Shown here piece after piece: positions 46,141 to 56,829 of a stretch of DNA of 64,000 nucleotides (its first letter is position 1; each line of letters starts with the position of its first letter). The notes under the pieces are model-generated. The model made no database searches. It saw only the letters and a program-made list of their open reading frames with translations, and had not been told where the DNA came from. The stretch spans positions 383,186-447,185 of the forward strand of contig MU130157.1 of assembly GCA_015039465.1 (NCBI GenBank), given 5' to 3'. Source of the DNA: Phlegmacium glaucopus (taxonomy: Eukaryota > Basidiomycota > Agaricomycetes > Agaricales > Cortinariaceae). Both the position numbers and the translations under genes were made by a program.

Positions 46141-47921
46141 GCAGTAATCATGTATCAGGTGATGTGACTCAGAGTTCTGTTTATACTTAGGTTATTGGCT
46201 TTTTCCAGTTTGCTTATTTGTGACTAACTATCATGATGGGAGCCAGGAAGCAAACAATGATCAATAACTCATTTCCAGCAATGTGTTGTTGTCATATATT
46301 TGTTTTGAAAAGGTTTTTGAGATAATTTATAATGTTCACTTATCAATTTACTACCCATTACTTGTGCTTATCCATTTACCCAAAAACATCTGAAACCTCA
46401 TAAAATTGAAGACCAGTCACTGTTGTTTGTTTTGGAAGCTAAAAGACAGGTTTCTGAGTTCAAAGGTGTTTCTTCCTTGGGTCCTATGGAGGCACTCTGG
46501 CCACAATAATGTAAAGAGGTTGATACACATAAGAATATTTTCTCAATAAAAATATATATATAAAAATTATAATAGTAATAATAATACAAGGTTCTGCAAA
46601 ATCAATATTTATCTTTCTAAATTATTGATCAATTTCATTGTTGGTGCTTGGAATTTTATTTTTGACTGAGAATATGATTCTGGTGATAATATTTGTATAT
46701 TAAATTTACATTGTTTAACAGGAACATAGTGAAACTGCAAACAGGGAAAAGGGATACATATATATCATACCAAATAATACTGGCTTAGTACCAGTTGAAG
46801 AGGTATAAATCTTGAACCTATTTGAACTCAATCTTTTTAATACATTATTTAGCTTTTACTAGTCATTTTTTTACCCCAGTTTCAATAGATTTTGAATCAC
46901 AGTGACTCCAATATTCTTAACCTTCTATCCTGCAGTGCTCTCTCAACTTTGAAGAATCAAAGGCAGCAGTTCAGGATTTTGCAGATATGTAAGTTATTAT
47001 AATCCCTGCACAAACATATCTCAAACATATTTCACTAGAAAGTTGTTTAGTAAGATCCTATGCTTTTCACAAACAGATTTCCAACCCTCATTCACTCATG
47101 GGTTTGTGATGGATATTGGCCTCCATCTCATTATTTACAACCATATTAAACTGGACCACATTCTCCAAGAACAACAAGAATTAGGAGTACATACAAACAT
47201 TGCTGAATTCCAGCCCAGTAAAGCTTTAACCTTCATGTGGATACATCCTAGTGCACATCCAATGGGAGTTGGAGTTTCTAACCAGTGTCTCAGCTGAAAT
47301 CACCTCAAAATTATGAAACCAACTTCCAATCAACTCAACTCAGAAATTACCTTAAAATCTACAGTATGCAATTTTTTGAAAACACTTTATTTCCCTCTGG
47401 ATGGAAATGGATACATGGACCTCCAACTAGGGGTAATGCACAAGGGGCATGGATGGTTTTCACCAATGTTAAAAAAGATGGGAATTTGATGGATACAGCC
47501 TAGAGACTTTACATCAGTGATTCTGTTTTTTTTGTTGTGGTATTACATTCAAATTCTTATCATGAAAACAATGACCAACAACTGATTCCTGGCAAAATGT
47601 TGTTGTCTTTTGTTTGTATCCACAATGAAAAGTGTTGAATATTTTCGAGCATCAGAAAGGCTCTTCCTGATTAGCAATGATTAGTAAGCACAGTAGGATA
47701 TGAGTAGTAGTAGTACTGTACCGTTTTACTCACTCGTTTGCAAGGCGCTAGACCCGCGCTGGCCAAACGTGAATAATATTATCAACTACTTAACTACTGG
47801 GTTCGATAAATTCCAACAAAAAGTGTTTAGAAAGCAGACATAAACAAGATTGAACAACTTCTTTCTTCTTTCTGGCAATCAGTTATTGTCATTTGTTTGT
47901 TTTGAAATTTTTGGAAATCAG
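46141..47921. other. AT-rich sequence with possible decayed exons
   Basis: Isolated open segments flanked by plausible splice signals are present: EHSETANREKGYIYIIPNN (about 46,722-46,802), CSLNFEESKAAVQDFADI (46,936-46,990) and FPTLIHSWVCDGYWPPSHY (about 47,078-47,140). They follow R1 in the same orientation and may be remains of one repeated gene or transposon ORF. No family was recognised. Confidence 0.35.
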
Positions 47922-47962
47922 CTCTCGTGCTTTGGTAGTCGCTTGGTTCTGTTTCTGCTTAC
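47922..47962 (+). repeat. Ngaro repeat A1 (intron-less copy)
   Basis: It reads CTCTCGTGCTTTGG joined directly to TAGTCGCTTGGTTC and TGTTTCTGCTTAC. The same sequence occurs in A2 with one substitution, but split there by a 65-bp GT-AG intron after TTTGG. Confidence 0.85.
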
Positions 47963-48008
47963 AATATTCATTCTTCACATCCACAAATTCTTGTGTCACT
48001 ATTAAAAG

Positions 48009-49241
48009 ATGTCCCAGCATGGTGAGACGTCGACGAGCAGTGCTACGCTATCAAGCGTCACCCCCTCCAGTACGACCGAGTCCTCAGGACCCCAGGCAGA
48101 GACAGTCAACGCCTGCCTCGACATCGTTCAGCAGTTCAGAGCTGGAAGAATCAGCAAGCTGAAAGCATCACTGCTCCTTCAACAAGCAATCCCTCATAAA
48201 TCGGTCAAAGAGGAGTCGTTTGTTTCAGCGTATGGGTCCTATCTCGACATGCTCGATAATTTCGAGCGATATCGGACAGGAAACATCCAACGCATCGACG
48301 CAACTTCTCAAACCCTTGCAGGAGAAAGAGGCAATGAGCAACAACGAGCTGATGAGCAACCAATTTCAGCAGCCTGCGTTGCTAGCGTGCCTAAACAACC
48401 CATCTCCGTTCTATCAGAGGAAGAGGAAGAGGACGAGTATGCCAAGAGAACCCGCCTCGACTTCAAAGCCTTACCCTGGCATAGAACCGAGGACACCGAG
48501 AGTGAATCTCTCAAAAACCTCTCTCCGTCGCTTCAGAAAACCCACGCTCTTCTTGAGAATTTCTCTCAAGACGTCAAACAAGCTCGATCCTCTCTCCTTA
48601 ACTGTAACCGAGCCGTTCCGCAGTTTCCTCAAACCGAATGGCTCAACCTCCTTGGCAGGAACGTTATCGACCTCGACCATGTCTTCTCCAACATTTACAC
48701 AATTTCCTACAGCAACAAAGAGTTGATTGAGCTCGGAAAGAATATCGAAGTACTCCACAGTCCATCCACACCAGCAAGAACAGTCAAGACACACGGAGAC
48801 TGGGTCATTGCCTGGGATGCCTTGGCAGAAGCAACCTGTTTTGTCTTCAGTCACCGGAAACGAGAACTCCAGCTCTATAGCAAGCATATCCAACAATATT
48901 TCGCCTCCTTACCTGCGCAGTTTCACTCCCGGGTTATCAACTACGACCGCGCCGTCCGGATTAGAATTTCCCAATGTCGTGACCTCGAGCTCTTGAACTT
49001 CGCACAGTTTGACGACCTCCAGATCCAATGGATCCACAGTCCGAGTAACCTCTCGTCCAGTCAGCAAGCTGAGCCCAGAGCAAGGCAACAGTATGCGCGT
49101 CGGCGAAGCGCCCCCTGCAGGAGATGGAATGAGCACAGGTGCCCAGACTCGGCTTCCACGTGCAACTACCTGCATGTCTGTTCCAAGTGCTCGAGCGGCG
49201 GTCATGTCGCTGGAGAGTGTGCGCCAGCCTCGAGGAAGTAG
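48009..49241 (+). CDS. Ngaro gag-like protein
   Basis: An uninterrupted 410-residue frame starts 47 bp after repeat A1. The N-terminal half is helical and acidic; the C-terminus carries a Cys/His cluster (CRRWNEHRCPDSASTCNYLH then CSKCSSGGHVAGEC), a zinc-binding pattern typical of gag-like proteins of fungal DIRS/Ngaro elements. It would package element RNA. Its 3' end overlaps the start of the polymerase frame. Confidence 0.85.
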   Translation: MSQHGETSTSSATLSSVTPSSTTESSGPQAETVNACLDIVQQFRAGRISKLKASLLLQQAIPHKSVKEESFVSAYGSYLDMLDNFERYRTGNIQRIDATSQTLAGERGNEQQRADEQPISAACVASVPKQPISVLSEEEEEDEYAKRTRLDFKALPWHRTEDTESESLKNLSPSLQKTHALLENFSQDVKQARSSLLNCNRAVPQFPQTEWLNLLGRNVIDLDHVFSNIYTISYSNKELIELGKNIEVLHSPSTPARTVKTHGDWVIAWDALAEATCFVFSHRKRELQLYSKHIQQYFASLPAQFHSRVINYDRAVRIRISQCRDLELLNFAQFDDLQIQWIHSPSNLSSSQQAEPRARQQYARRRSAPCRRWNEHRCPDSASTCNYLHVCSKCSSGGHVAGECAPASRK

Positions 49242-51075
49242 AGCCTTAAAATCAAGTCTTCACTGGGAGCGCAGACCGAGATATGTTCGAGAGTATGTAT
49301 GGAATGAAGATGAACCTCTTAATTTGTCGACGGCATTGACCAGTGTGAATGCGGCTCTGGTCCCAAAGCCTCCACCTAATGAAATCTGTAACGAAGTTGC
49401 GTGGAGCACTATCAGAAATCACCCTCACCTCTTTCAAATCACTACTCCTATCAAAGTCGAGCGTTTACGCTCTTTATCGGTCACCCATCCTAACCAACCA
49501 TTTGTGGACTCCATCTGTGAAGGCTTAGTCAACGGCTTCTGGCCTTGGGCTGTGACTCATACCTCAGATGCACCTGTTATTGTCGATAATGCAACTCTTC
49601 AAAGGGTCAAGGATCCGGTGGACTTAGCTTTTATGCGAGAGCAGCGGGATGAGGAGATAGTGTTAGGGTGTTTCTCAGAAGTGTTTCCATCCTTGTTACC
49701 GGGAATGACCACTATACCCTTATGGGTTGTACCTAAGCCGCATTCAGATAAGTTGCGGCTTGTTGTTGATCATTCCGCAGGGAACTACTCGCCAAACTCG
49801 TATATTTCGTCTGCTGATGCTAAAGTCCATTTGGACACCCTTCGTGCTTTAGGTGCTGCTCTCTTGCGAGCCCGGAAGGAGCATGGAGATAGAGAACTTA
49901 CTCTTTTCAAGACTGATGTCTCGCAAGCTTATCGAAGGTTACCAGTCCATCCCTTGTGGCAGTTACGTCAAGTTGTTACGATCAACGATCTGCATCATGT
50001 AGACAACAATAACAACTTCGGTGACCGCGGAGCAGGCCGCCTTTGGATTACCTTCTTCAGCCTCGTCCTCTGGATTGCCGTTTTTGTCAAGTTCATTCTT
50101 GATTTGTTTGCCTACGTGGACGACACTTTCTCTTGGGATTTCGCTGACAACTCAACCTTTTATGCTCCTTATCGCAAGTGTCTACCATCAAAACAAGCCC
50201 GACTCCTTTCTCTCTTTGATGAGTTAGGAGTTCCTCATGAGGAACAAAAGCAGGTTTCCGGTTCACCTCTCACTATCATCGGTTTCGATGTTGATGCTAA
50301 CGCGATGACGGTTACCATGCCCTTAGAAGCTCGAAAGGAGTTGGTTGCTGCGGTCCGTACTTTTGCTGATCCCTATCAGCATCGTTTGCTCAAGGACTTC
50401 CAACGCTTAACGGGTTGGATAAATTGGGCCTTGAATGTGTACCCTTTACTTCGACCTGGTCTATCTAATGTCTACGAGAAGATGTGGTGAGGTTCTTCGC
50501 CCTATCAAAAACTCTCTATCAACAAAGCTATCTCTAATGATCTTTTATGGTTTTCTAACCACGTAGATCGCTCTGACGGTGTGCATATCATTGAATCTCA
50601 AGAGTGGACCAGGTCGGAAGCACATGACACGTACCTTTGTGACGCCTGCCCTGCAGGCATGGGCTATTGGTCACCAAAAACCTGTGAGGGTTTCCGATGT
50701 GCTATTCCATCTTCTACACGAAACAGTATCTTCTTTTTCGAAGCACTCACTGTCTTATCTGCACTCAGCCACGTATGCGAGTGCGCTTCACCAAAACCCC
50801 ATCGTTTAGCTGTCCTTACTGACAGTTCCAACACCTTCAACATGTTCAACACTCTCCATGCTTTACCAGCTTACAATCCTATTCTTATCACGGCAGCCGA
50901 CCTCTTACTTGCCTCAAAAATCCAGCTATGTGTTTTTCACATTCCACGCAGTGAGAACAAAATTGCTGATGCCTTATCTCGCCTTGACGATGTTACTGCC
51001 AAACGTCTTCAGCCGAAATTATCCATCACTCCCTTTTCACCCCCTCGATTCACGCTGGGGGATCCCCTCCTATGA
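49009..51075 (+). pseudogene. Ngaro reverse transcriptase-RNase H, interrupted by one stop
   Basis: The frame overlaps gag by 233 nt, so expression may need frameshifting or internal initiation. Reverse transcriptase motifs are visible: LWVVPKPHSDKLRLVVDHS, FKTDVSQAYRRLPVHP, and the catalytic YVDD box (FAYVDDTFSWD, 50,113-50,124), then a thumb-like region. A TGA at 50,488-50,490 interrupts the frame. After it, in the same frame, come the RNase H segments YLCDACPAGMGYW, LAVLTDSSNTFNMF and IPRSENKIADALSR. The frame ends at 51,075 and overlaps the next ORF by the tetranucleotide ATGA. One point mutation seems enough to explain the loss. Confidence 0.88.
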
Positions 51076-52061
51076 CTACTAACCTTACCTTGTCCAGGAA
51101 CTCCCATCGGGAGACCTGGACACGCGAGCGCCTTGTTCGCGAACGTGCGATAGCCATCGCATGCGCTATTGAGCCTTCTTCTTTCTCTTCCTATTCTTCT
51201 GCTCTCATGTCTTACCTTAATTTCTGCTCTTCGCATTCGTTTCCCATTGAACCAACTCCAGACACCCTCAGCTTTTACGCTGTTTATATGTCGCACTACA
51301 TTAAGCCTCAATCTGTTTGCTCATATCTCTCAGGCATCTGCAGCCGGCTCGAGCCTTTCTTCCCAGACGTCAGGTCGCATCGTCGACATTGGCTCGTTTC
51401 CAAAGCCCTTGAGGGCTGCCGTAAAATGAAACCATCTTCTCCTATTCGGAAAAGAGCTTTGACACGTTCAGAGCTTGCCCTGTTGCCGTCACGCCTCTCT
51501 CATCCGCTTTCTCATGATGATCTTCTTTTCCTTGCTATCACCCTTACAGGTTTCCATGGCTTACTACGCCTCGGAGAACTTGTCTGGCCTGACACAAAGA
51601 ATCTCCAAGATTACAGAAAGGTTATCTTACGAAATACCGCTACATTCAACTCCCTCTCTTTCCAGTTTTTACTCCCTGGTCATAAAGCTGACTGTTTTTT
51701 CAAGGGCAACCTAGTCATCATCCAAAAGACTGACCTTGACGATGATCCTTTATCGCCTTTCACATCCTATTTGCGTTCTAGAGACCGATCTTTCCCTCTT
51801 TGTGCCGAGTTGTGGCTGCGATCCGACGGTTCCATCCCAACCCGTTCCTGGTTCCTCCAGCGTCTTCGCTCCTTTTTCCCCACCAATGTTGGAGGTCATT
51901 CTTTGCGTGCTGGTGGTGCTACAGCACTCGCCGACGCCGGTCTCCCCCCACACATCATCCAAGCAGTTGGCCGCTGGGCCTCTGACACCTTTCAGATCTA
52001 TATTCAGTGCCATCCTGTCCTTTTAACTGCTTTTTTACACCACTTTCATCCCATTTCATGA
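51072..52061 (+). CDS. Ngaro tyrosine recombinase
   Basis: An intact 329-residue frame whose ATG overlaps the polymerase stop as ATGA. The N-terminal helical domain (SSYSSALMSYLNFC) precedes a catalytic domain with the expected residues: Arg in GLLRLGEL, His and Arg in HSLRAGGA, Trp/His position in GRW, and Tyr in FQIYIQCHP. This enzyme integrates a circular DNA copy by recombination instead of a DDE integrase, which separates DIRS/Ngaro elements from LTR retrotransposons. Confidence 0.92.
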   Translation: MTTNLTLSRNSHRETWTRERLVRERAIAIACAIEPSSFSSYSSALMSYLNFCSSHSFPIEPTPDTLSFYAVYMSHYIKPQSVCSYLSGICSRLEPFFPDVRSHRRHWLVSKALEGCRKMKPSSPIRKRALTRSELALLPSRLSHPLSHDDLLFLAITLTGFHGLLRLGELVWPDTKNLQDYRKVILRNTATFNSLSFQFLLPGHKADCFFKGNLVIIQKTDLDDDPLSPFTSYLRSRDRSFPLCAELWLRSDGSIPTRSWFLQRLRSFFPTNVGGHSLRAGGATALADAGLPPHIIQAVGRWASDTFQIYIQCHPVLLTAFLHHFHPIS

Positions 52062-52159
52062 ATTGCGCTTACCTTCATTCCTCTCTTTCTTCCCATCCTT
52101 TTCTCCCTTTTTCCTACCTTCTTTCCCTCCCTCTCCCTCCCTTTATCCTAGCCTTTATA

Positions 52160-52260
52160 CCCATTACATGCAATTCCACTCTCCGGAAGCACCGCTGGGT
52201 TCAGGGTGTTTCCGTTTTCAGCTACCTAGGCTCCCTTGTACGCTCCGAGCAGGTGATTAG
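52160..52260 (+). repeat. Ngaro repeat B1
   Basis: About 100 bp, including CAATTCCACTCTCCGGAAGC and GTGTTTCCGTTTTC, ending GTGATTAG, repeated as B2 at 52,750-52,850 with few differences. Confidence 0.9.
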
Positions 52261-52488
52261 TCGTCTTTTAAACCTCGGTTTACACCAGGTTAATCACTGC
52301 GAGGGTTAAATCGCCTAGTCATTCCAGCCACGCCTCGCTCAGGCCCTTCTTAGCCATGCTTTGGCTCTGCGCCTCGCTACAGGCCCTCCTTAGTCATGCT
52401 TTACTAGTGTCTCACATATTATTTACTTTTTGTTTCACTTTCGTCTCATAAAACTTGCTCATTGCACAAGAGTTCTCTTTATCGTACT

Positions 52489-52595
52489 CTCTCGTGCTTT
52501 GGGTGAGTTTGGTCTTCTTCTCTGTTGTGCCTGTTTTCGTGAAGGTTTACTCTCTTCGTACTTGCAGTAGTCGCTCGGTTCTGTTTCTGCTTACC
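52489..52595 (+). repeat. Ngaro repeat A2 with 65-bp intron (52,503-52,567)
   Basis: Flanks CTCTCGTGCTTTGG and TAGTCGCTCGGTTC match A1, but between them lie 65 bp beginning GTGAGT and ending CTTGCAG. These are ideal spliceosomal ends, and the insert is absent from A1 to the base. Confidence 0.85.
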
Positions 52596-52749
52596 CGCCC
52601 ATCCTCTCCCATGTGGTAGCTTTCCTCGCGTTAAGGGCCTTTTTCCCCATTAGGGTTTTTGCCCTTAACAGAGGTTTTGACGCACCCACTTCGTTTTTCC
52701 TTTCCTCCTTTTCACCTTTCCTTTTTATCTCTTATTCATACTGTATCTG

Positions 52750-52850
52750 CCCGTTACGCGCAATTCCACTCTCCGGAAGCACCGCTGGGTTCAGGGTGTT
52801 TCCGTTTTCGGCTACCTAGGCTCCCTTGTACACTCCGAGCAGGTGATTAG
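52750..52850 (+). repeat. Ngaro repeat B2 (3' end of the element)
   Basis: Second copy of B, ending GTGATTAG at 52,850, followed by AATCAG, the same hexamer that precedes A1. Confidence 0.9.
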
Positions 52851-53024
52851 AATCAGATAAATAACATATGAGGAAGACATTCAATATGAAGCATGCTATT
52901 ACTCCCTGCACATTGATTATTGATCTACCATGGTGGGCCCATAGATTACTCATTCCTTCACCATTTTGGACAAATATAATTATAAAATGTAGAGAATGTT
53001 TAGATGTATATTTCCATGGGCTAT

Positions 53025-53573
53025 TTTATTCACAACAGATGGGATTTAGGATTAGATTTGCAAAGATAAAATCTACTTGTATATGGCTTCCATTCTACAA
53101 GTTCAAAATTTTAATTACCTGGCCTCTAACCATGTTAAAGTGCACATTTTGAGGGTCTATCTTGACATAGGAGGCACTAATCAAAATTTTGGACTTGTGG
53201 ATCAATTGGAATTTAAATGTTAAGAAAAATCCTCCTGACAATTATGCTCATAGGTGTTGTGGTTGAAGGGATAATGTCCAATCTCTTTGGAGCCCCATAT
53301 TTAGCAGGCAATTAAGATTCATTTTGCATTTTTGGGTTAAATATAATGTTTTCCTGCAAGGAATATCTTAGGCATGTATAATTACTTCTTATCATTGTTA
53401 AATACAACATAATTTTTCTTGTATCTCAGAGGTGTGGAGACCACAAATGCGATGTCTCAAGAAATTGGCTGTGTCACACCGTGACACCACATGTGACTGA
53501 ATGTCACACATTCAGTATTTAGAACTCATACTGAGGATTGTGCAACCCCATCTTATCATTGTCTTTGTAGTAT
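53025..53573. repeat. Dispersed repeat R2 (copy of R1 at 45,655-46,140)
   Basis: Same orientation as R1. It carries about 50 extra bases at about 53,480-53,530, between TGTGTCACA and ACTGAGGATTG, which include GACACCACATGTGACTGAATG and smaller palindromic parts. Shared coding-like segment: TTNAMSQEIGCVT in R2, as in R1. Confidence 0.85.
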
Positions 53574-54389
53574 AGTAAATTATTATTGTTGTTATAGTAT
53601 AGTACTAAGTACCCAAGCCCCCTGCAAGAGGGCTGGGCACAACACCTGCCTCGCATGAGCAGGAGTTGCTTGCCAGCAAATTTACGAGTAAGATCCAGCC
53701 TTTGAAAGAAGGTGGTGGTTTGAAATCAGAAATTTTACCATGCATTAAAATGGTTAGCATTATCTATCGAAACTAACTAAGAATGGCAGCCATTGCGATG
53801 ACAACATTCCCACCCTGTGAAAATTACCATAAAAACACCCTTGAAACCGTCAAAAGATAGGTCCCCTATAAGAATGAGACTTACTTACGTAAGACTTGTA
53901 ACCTATTCCCACATCTGTTCTGCTATATCAGGCAAAGCAGACAATTCAGACTTACAATGGAAGAAGTGCAACACAATTGATGAGAATTCACTACAACACA
54001 CCCCATAATATATATTACATCAACACATCACTATGTCTTATTTCATGCAGGTACTCTGCTAGGAGCGGTGCAACACATCACTCACAGCAGTTGAGAAGTT
54101 GACGACCAATTCAGGTGTAATGCCACTTAGCACAGTTACAAAGTAGTATATGTCTACCATATGGTTTGCCACAAAGGACAATAAACATGGATTCAAAAAA
54201 AAAAAAGAAAAAAAAAAAGACTTCCATGAGCTCATTGGACATGGTCCAGAGTTTAATATTAATGCAAAATGTTAGTAAATGAACAATACAAGTTGTGGAG
54301 GTAATCATACCATGAGAAGATGTGGAGTCACTCATGAAAACCTTCCTTGGACAAAGTCTAGTTACCCAACCCTTCCTCAAGACGCCTCT
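53574..54389. other. Intergenic; no gene recognised
   Basis: AT-rich with an A-rich tract at 54,195-54,221. No protein-like frame was seen apart from the downstream gene on the minus strand. Confidence 0.4.
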
Positions 54390-55323
54390 CTACTTCTTGT
54401 TCCACAAGGTCCCAGAAATCACCCTCACCTCTTGCACCCGTTCCCAGTCATACTCTGGTATCCTTGACAAAAATACAACCCACACACCCCATGCTGCTCT
54501 GATATGAGGCATGTTATTAACTGTGGCATCAGTATACTTGTACCTTTCACTGCTGTTGTAACTCCCAAGAGCCACATATTGAACAGTTGGCAACATCTGA
54601 ATGAATTGCAGTGTTTCTTTGGGAGGGCCTGAGCAAGCAAAGGCAAGATGGGTCAAATTGGTGAGAGTCTCCCAGCCTGCATAAGTAGACCAGTCTTCAT
54701 CCCAGAGGTGGAGGTGTGTTAGATTGGCAAAACATGGGTGATAGAAATCTGGCATTGACCCAAATGGTGGAAAGAATTTCTCCAGTCTGATGGACAGCTT
54801 GCACAAATTACAACCTGCATGAAGATTTTTGAAGAAGTTGAGGCCTGTGGCCGGTGCACATAGTACAAGGTTTTCAACACCAGTGCAGATAGCCAGTATA
54901 CGATCAATCTCTTCATTCTGGAAAAAGCCACCAAAAATAGCTAGATTTTTGATATGTTGGGTGTAATACTCGACTGGTTTGCCATTGGCAAGTTTGGCAA
55001 GAAAGCATTCCAGCCTGTCCCGTTGCTTAGATTTAAGGTCCTGCGTAAGGCAGACAGTTGAAATTAAGATAGGATCAATCCTAGCATTCACATGAGAATA
55101 GCAGCCAGTTTATAATGACCATACCCACTGACCACATATGCACCCTGCTCACTACCAGCACAAGAACCGTACAAACTTCTGGACATTCCAGAGCACACAT
55201 TTCAAATATTCGGCGTTCCAAGTCTGGCGGAAGTTTAGGTGGGCTGGTTACTTTCTGATCTAGACAAAACACAGATTTGAAGGAGGAATAGAGAGCAACA
55301 GCAAGCTCAGTGTAGGATTTCAT
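54390..55323 (-). CDS. Uncharacterised basidiomycete protein (LRR/F-box-like context)
   Basis: Two exons (55323-55133, 55080-54390) joined by a 52-bp intron encode 293 residues in frame. The start region MKSYTELAVALYSSFK leads to LPPDLERRIFEMCALECPEV, similar to the amphipathic opening of F-box-like proteins. Later come leucine-rich, regularly spaced segments (IKNLAIFGGFF, VENLVLCAPATGL, LTHLHLWDEDW, LTNLTHLAFACSGPP) as in LRR-like repeats. Upstream open pieces (ENFLHDLNELRCAIG, RPPLPPHVYM) splice in frame to Met 55,323, so the true start may be further 5'. I know such proteins as lineage-expanded hypotheticals in mushrooms; their function is unknown. Confidence 0.7.
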
Positions 55324-55561
55324 GTAAACATGAGGTGGAAGAGGAGGACGGCTATGTCAGATATTAAAAGTTGGTTTTATCATTGTGTTGGGATACTCAC
55401 CCAATAGCACATCGTAGCTCATTGAGGTCGTGTAGAAAATTTTCTGAACAAGGGAAGTTCAAATATAAAGGGGCTGGAGCGGCTGTGTTCCTTACCTTCC
55501 TTCTCTGTCGTGTTTCGATCCCAGTAGGAATTTGAGGGGCTGAACAACTCCCCTATGAGCT

Positions 55562-56278
55562 TTATTGATACAGTTGACCAGATACTTGCTCACAATCCTG
55601 TTCATCATGGTAGAGCTGAAGGTCCAAACTCCCCTCTTGGTACTCCTCCCGCAAGAATTCCTCCAAAAGCCTCAATGCAGATAGATCGGCATCCAAACTC
55701 TTGACAATGAAATTCATCTGTTCCGACTGTGGCTGAACCTTCATTGCTACTATGTCTCCTCCAGAACAGTCGTTTCCTGGTCTTCAAGTGAGACAGAGTG
55801 ACCCCGATTAGATGAGCAACATTGAGATTGATTGGGAGATTCGGAGACAGATTGTAGAAGAAGAGGTAGGTACTTTGGACACCATCCTGAGCGCCTCGAT
55901 AGGCCATAACACGCATATTGTGATATTCATCACCGAATGTGCTGGCCATATCAACACAACGACTGTGTAGAGACAGCAGTGTGATATCCGCATCTTCCCT
56001 GGTCACAGTTCGGGCAATCATGTGAACTATGCGCGTTTCTGAACCATCAGCAGGAAAGATGATGCATTTTTGGACCAGGTTTTCAAGTTTATTGTTAAGG
56101 AAAAAGGGCTCGGCAGGCATATGCAGGTAGTGGAGACTAGTTTGTCGTGGGTGTTGGGAGGGACCTGGGAGAAGAAGTCACACAAGCGGTCGTGACGAAT
56201 CATGTGGAAGTGGAAGTCGGGCCAGATCCATTCCTTTTGTAATATGCCCCCAAAAAAAGAAAGGTCAGCGCCGCCCAC
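55562..56278 (-). pseudogene. Broken hypothetical gene (two frameshifts)
   Basis: Three frames in sequence continue one protein: FHMIRHDRLCDFFSQVPPNT, then MPAEPFFLNNKLENLVQKC through LPINLNVAHLIGVTL, then IVAMKVQPQSEQMNFIVKSL and EFLREEYQEGSLDLQLYHDE. A frameshift near 56,120 and another near 55,760 (within TGGAGGAGAC) separate them, and no splice site explains the breaks. The order and style match a family of unknown function I recall from mushrooms. It ends 240 bp before the intact gene downstream. Confidence 0.6.
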
Positions 56279-56329
56279 TGGATTCCAATGTACTATCCAA
56301 TGAAATATGTAAACACTGTAAGCCAGTGT

Positions 56330-56583
56330 AGTCCAGTGTCGCTAAGACACCATATCCATCGGAATTCACTGGAGACTACCTCACAACAGCTCCCAGCTAC
56401 AACAGGCCATCTAGTACGTTTACTGTTACTTACATTGATAACAACTCTGCAAACTTCACTTTGACCTATCCAACTTCTTCTGGCACGTCACACATTACTG
56501 CGGACCGATGGCACATTGTAACCTCAGCAAATAAGATGAAGGAATGGGCAGTGGGCCCTCATAGTTTGGGAACTGCCTATTGG
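56330..56583 (+). CDS. Short beta-rich fragment, unknown
   Basis: An open stretch reads KTPYPSEFTGDYLTTAPSYN, then STFTVTYIDNNSANFTLTYP and ends AVGPHSLGTAYW before TAA at 56,583. Alternating polar/hydrophobic strands suggest part of a beta-sandwich or lectin-like domain. There is no clear start, so it is probably a fragment. Confidence 0.35.
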
Positions 56584-56829
56584 TAAGTCAAACATTTGAA
56601 AATTATCCAGGACAAAAGGCATTAATTACCTGGGCTTGTTTAATCCAGTATTTGTGAAGCCACCACCGCTCAACCTCAAAAAGGTTTCGGCACTAAACCA
56701 GCACCATTCAGAAATAAAACATATGTGTGTTTTCCTTGTCAAGTTGTAAAATGTCTTTGCCTCATGATAACTCTAGTTTTCTCTCGATTATCAGTCAAAG
56801 TATTATTCATAATGGTAAGACCTTTCAAT

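Larger units (their letters stand above)
47922..52850 (+). mobile_element. Ngaro-type tyrosine-recombinase retrotransposon
   Basis: The element spans 4.9 kb and encodes, in order, a gag-like protein, reverse transcriptase with RNase H, and a tyrosine recombinase. Its repeats have the split-direct-repeat order A1 (47,922-47,962), ORFs, B1 (52,160-52,260), A2 (52,489-52,595), B2 (52,750-52,850), which is the Ngaro arrangement of the DIRS order. There are no long terminal repeats of LTR type and no integrase. The hexamer AATCAG directly precedes A1 (47,916-47,921) and directly follows B2 (52,851-52,856), which may be the crossover site. A premature stop in the polymerase frame makes this copy probably defective. 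Confidence 0.9.

Noticed and set aside
49009..49240. Upstream part of the polymerase frame as a separate protein
   Set aside because: It overlaps the gag zinc-finger region in another frame and has no motif. It is probably a shadow, with true polymerase sequence starting near 49,240.
45655..53573. R1 and R2 as LTRs of a single 7.9-kb retrotransposon
   Set aside because: They differ by many substitutions and indels. The enclosed element has its own complete termini and a tyrosine recombinase rather than an integrase.
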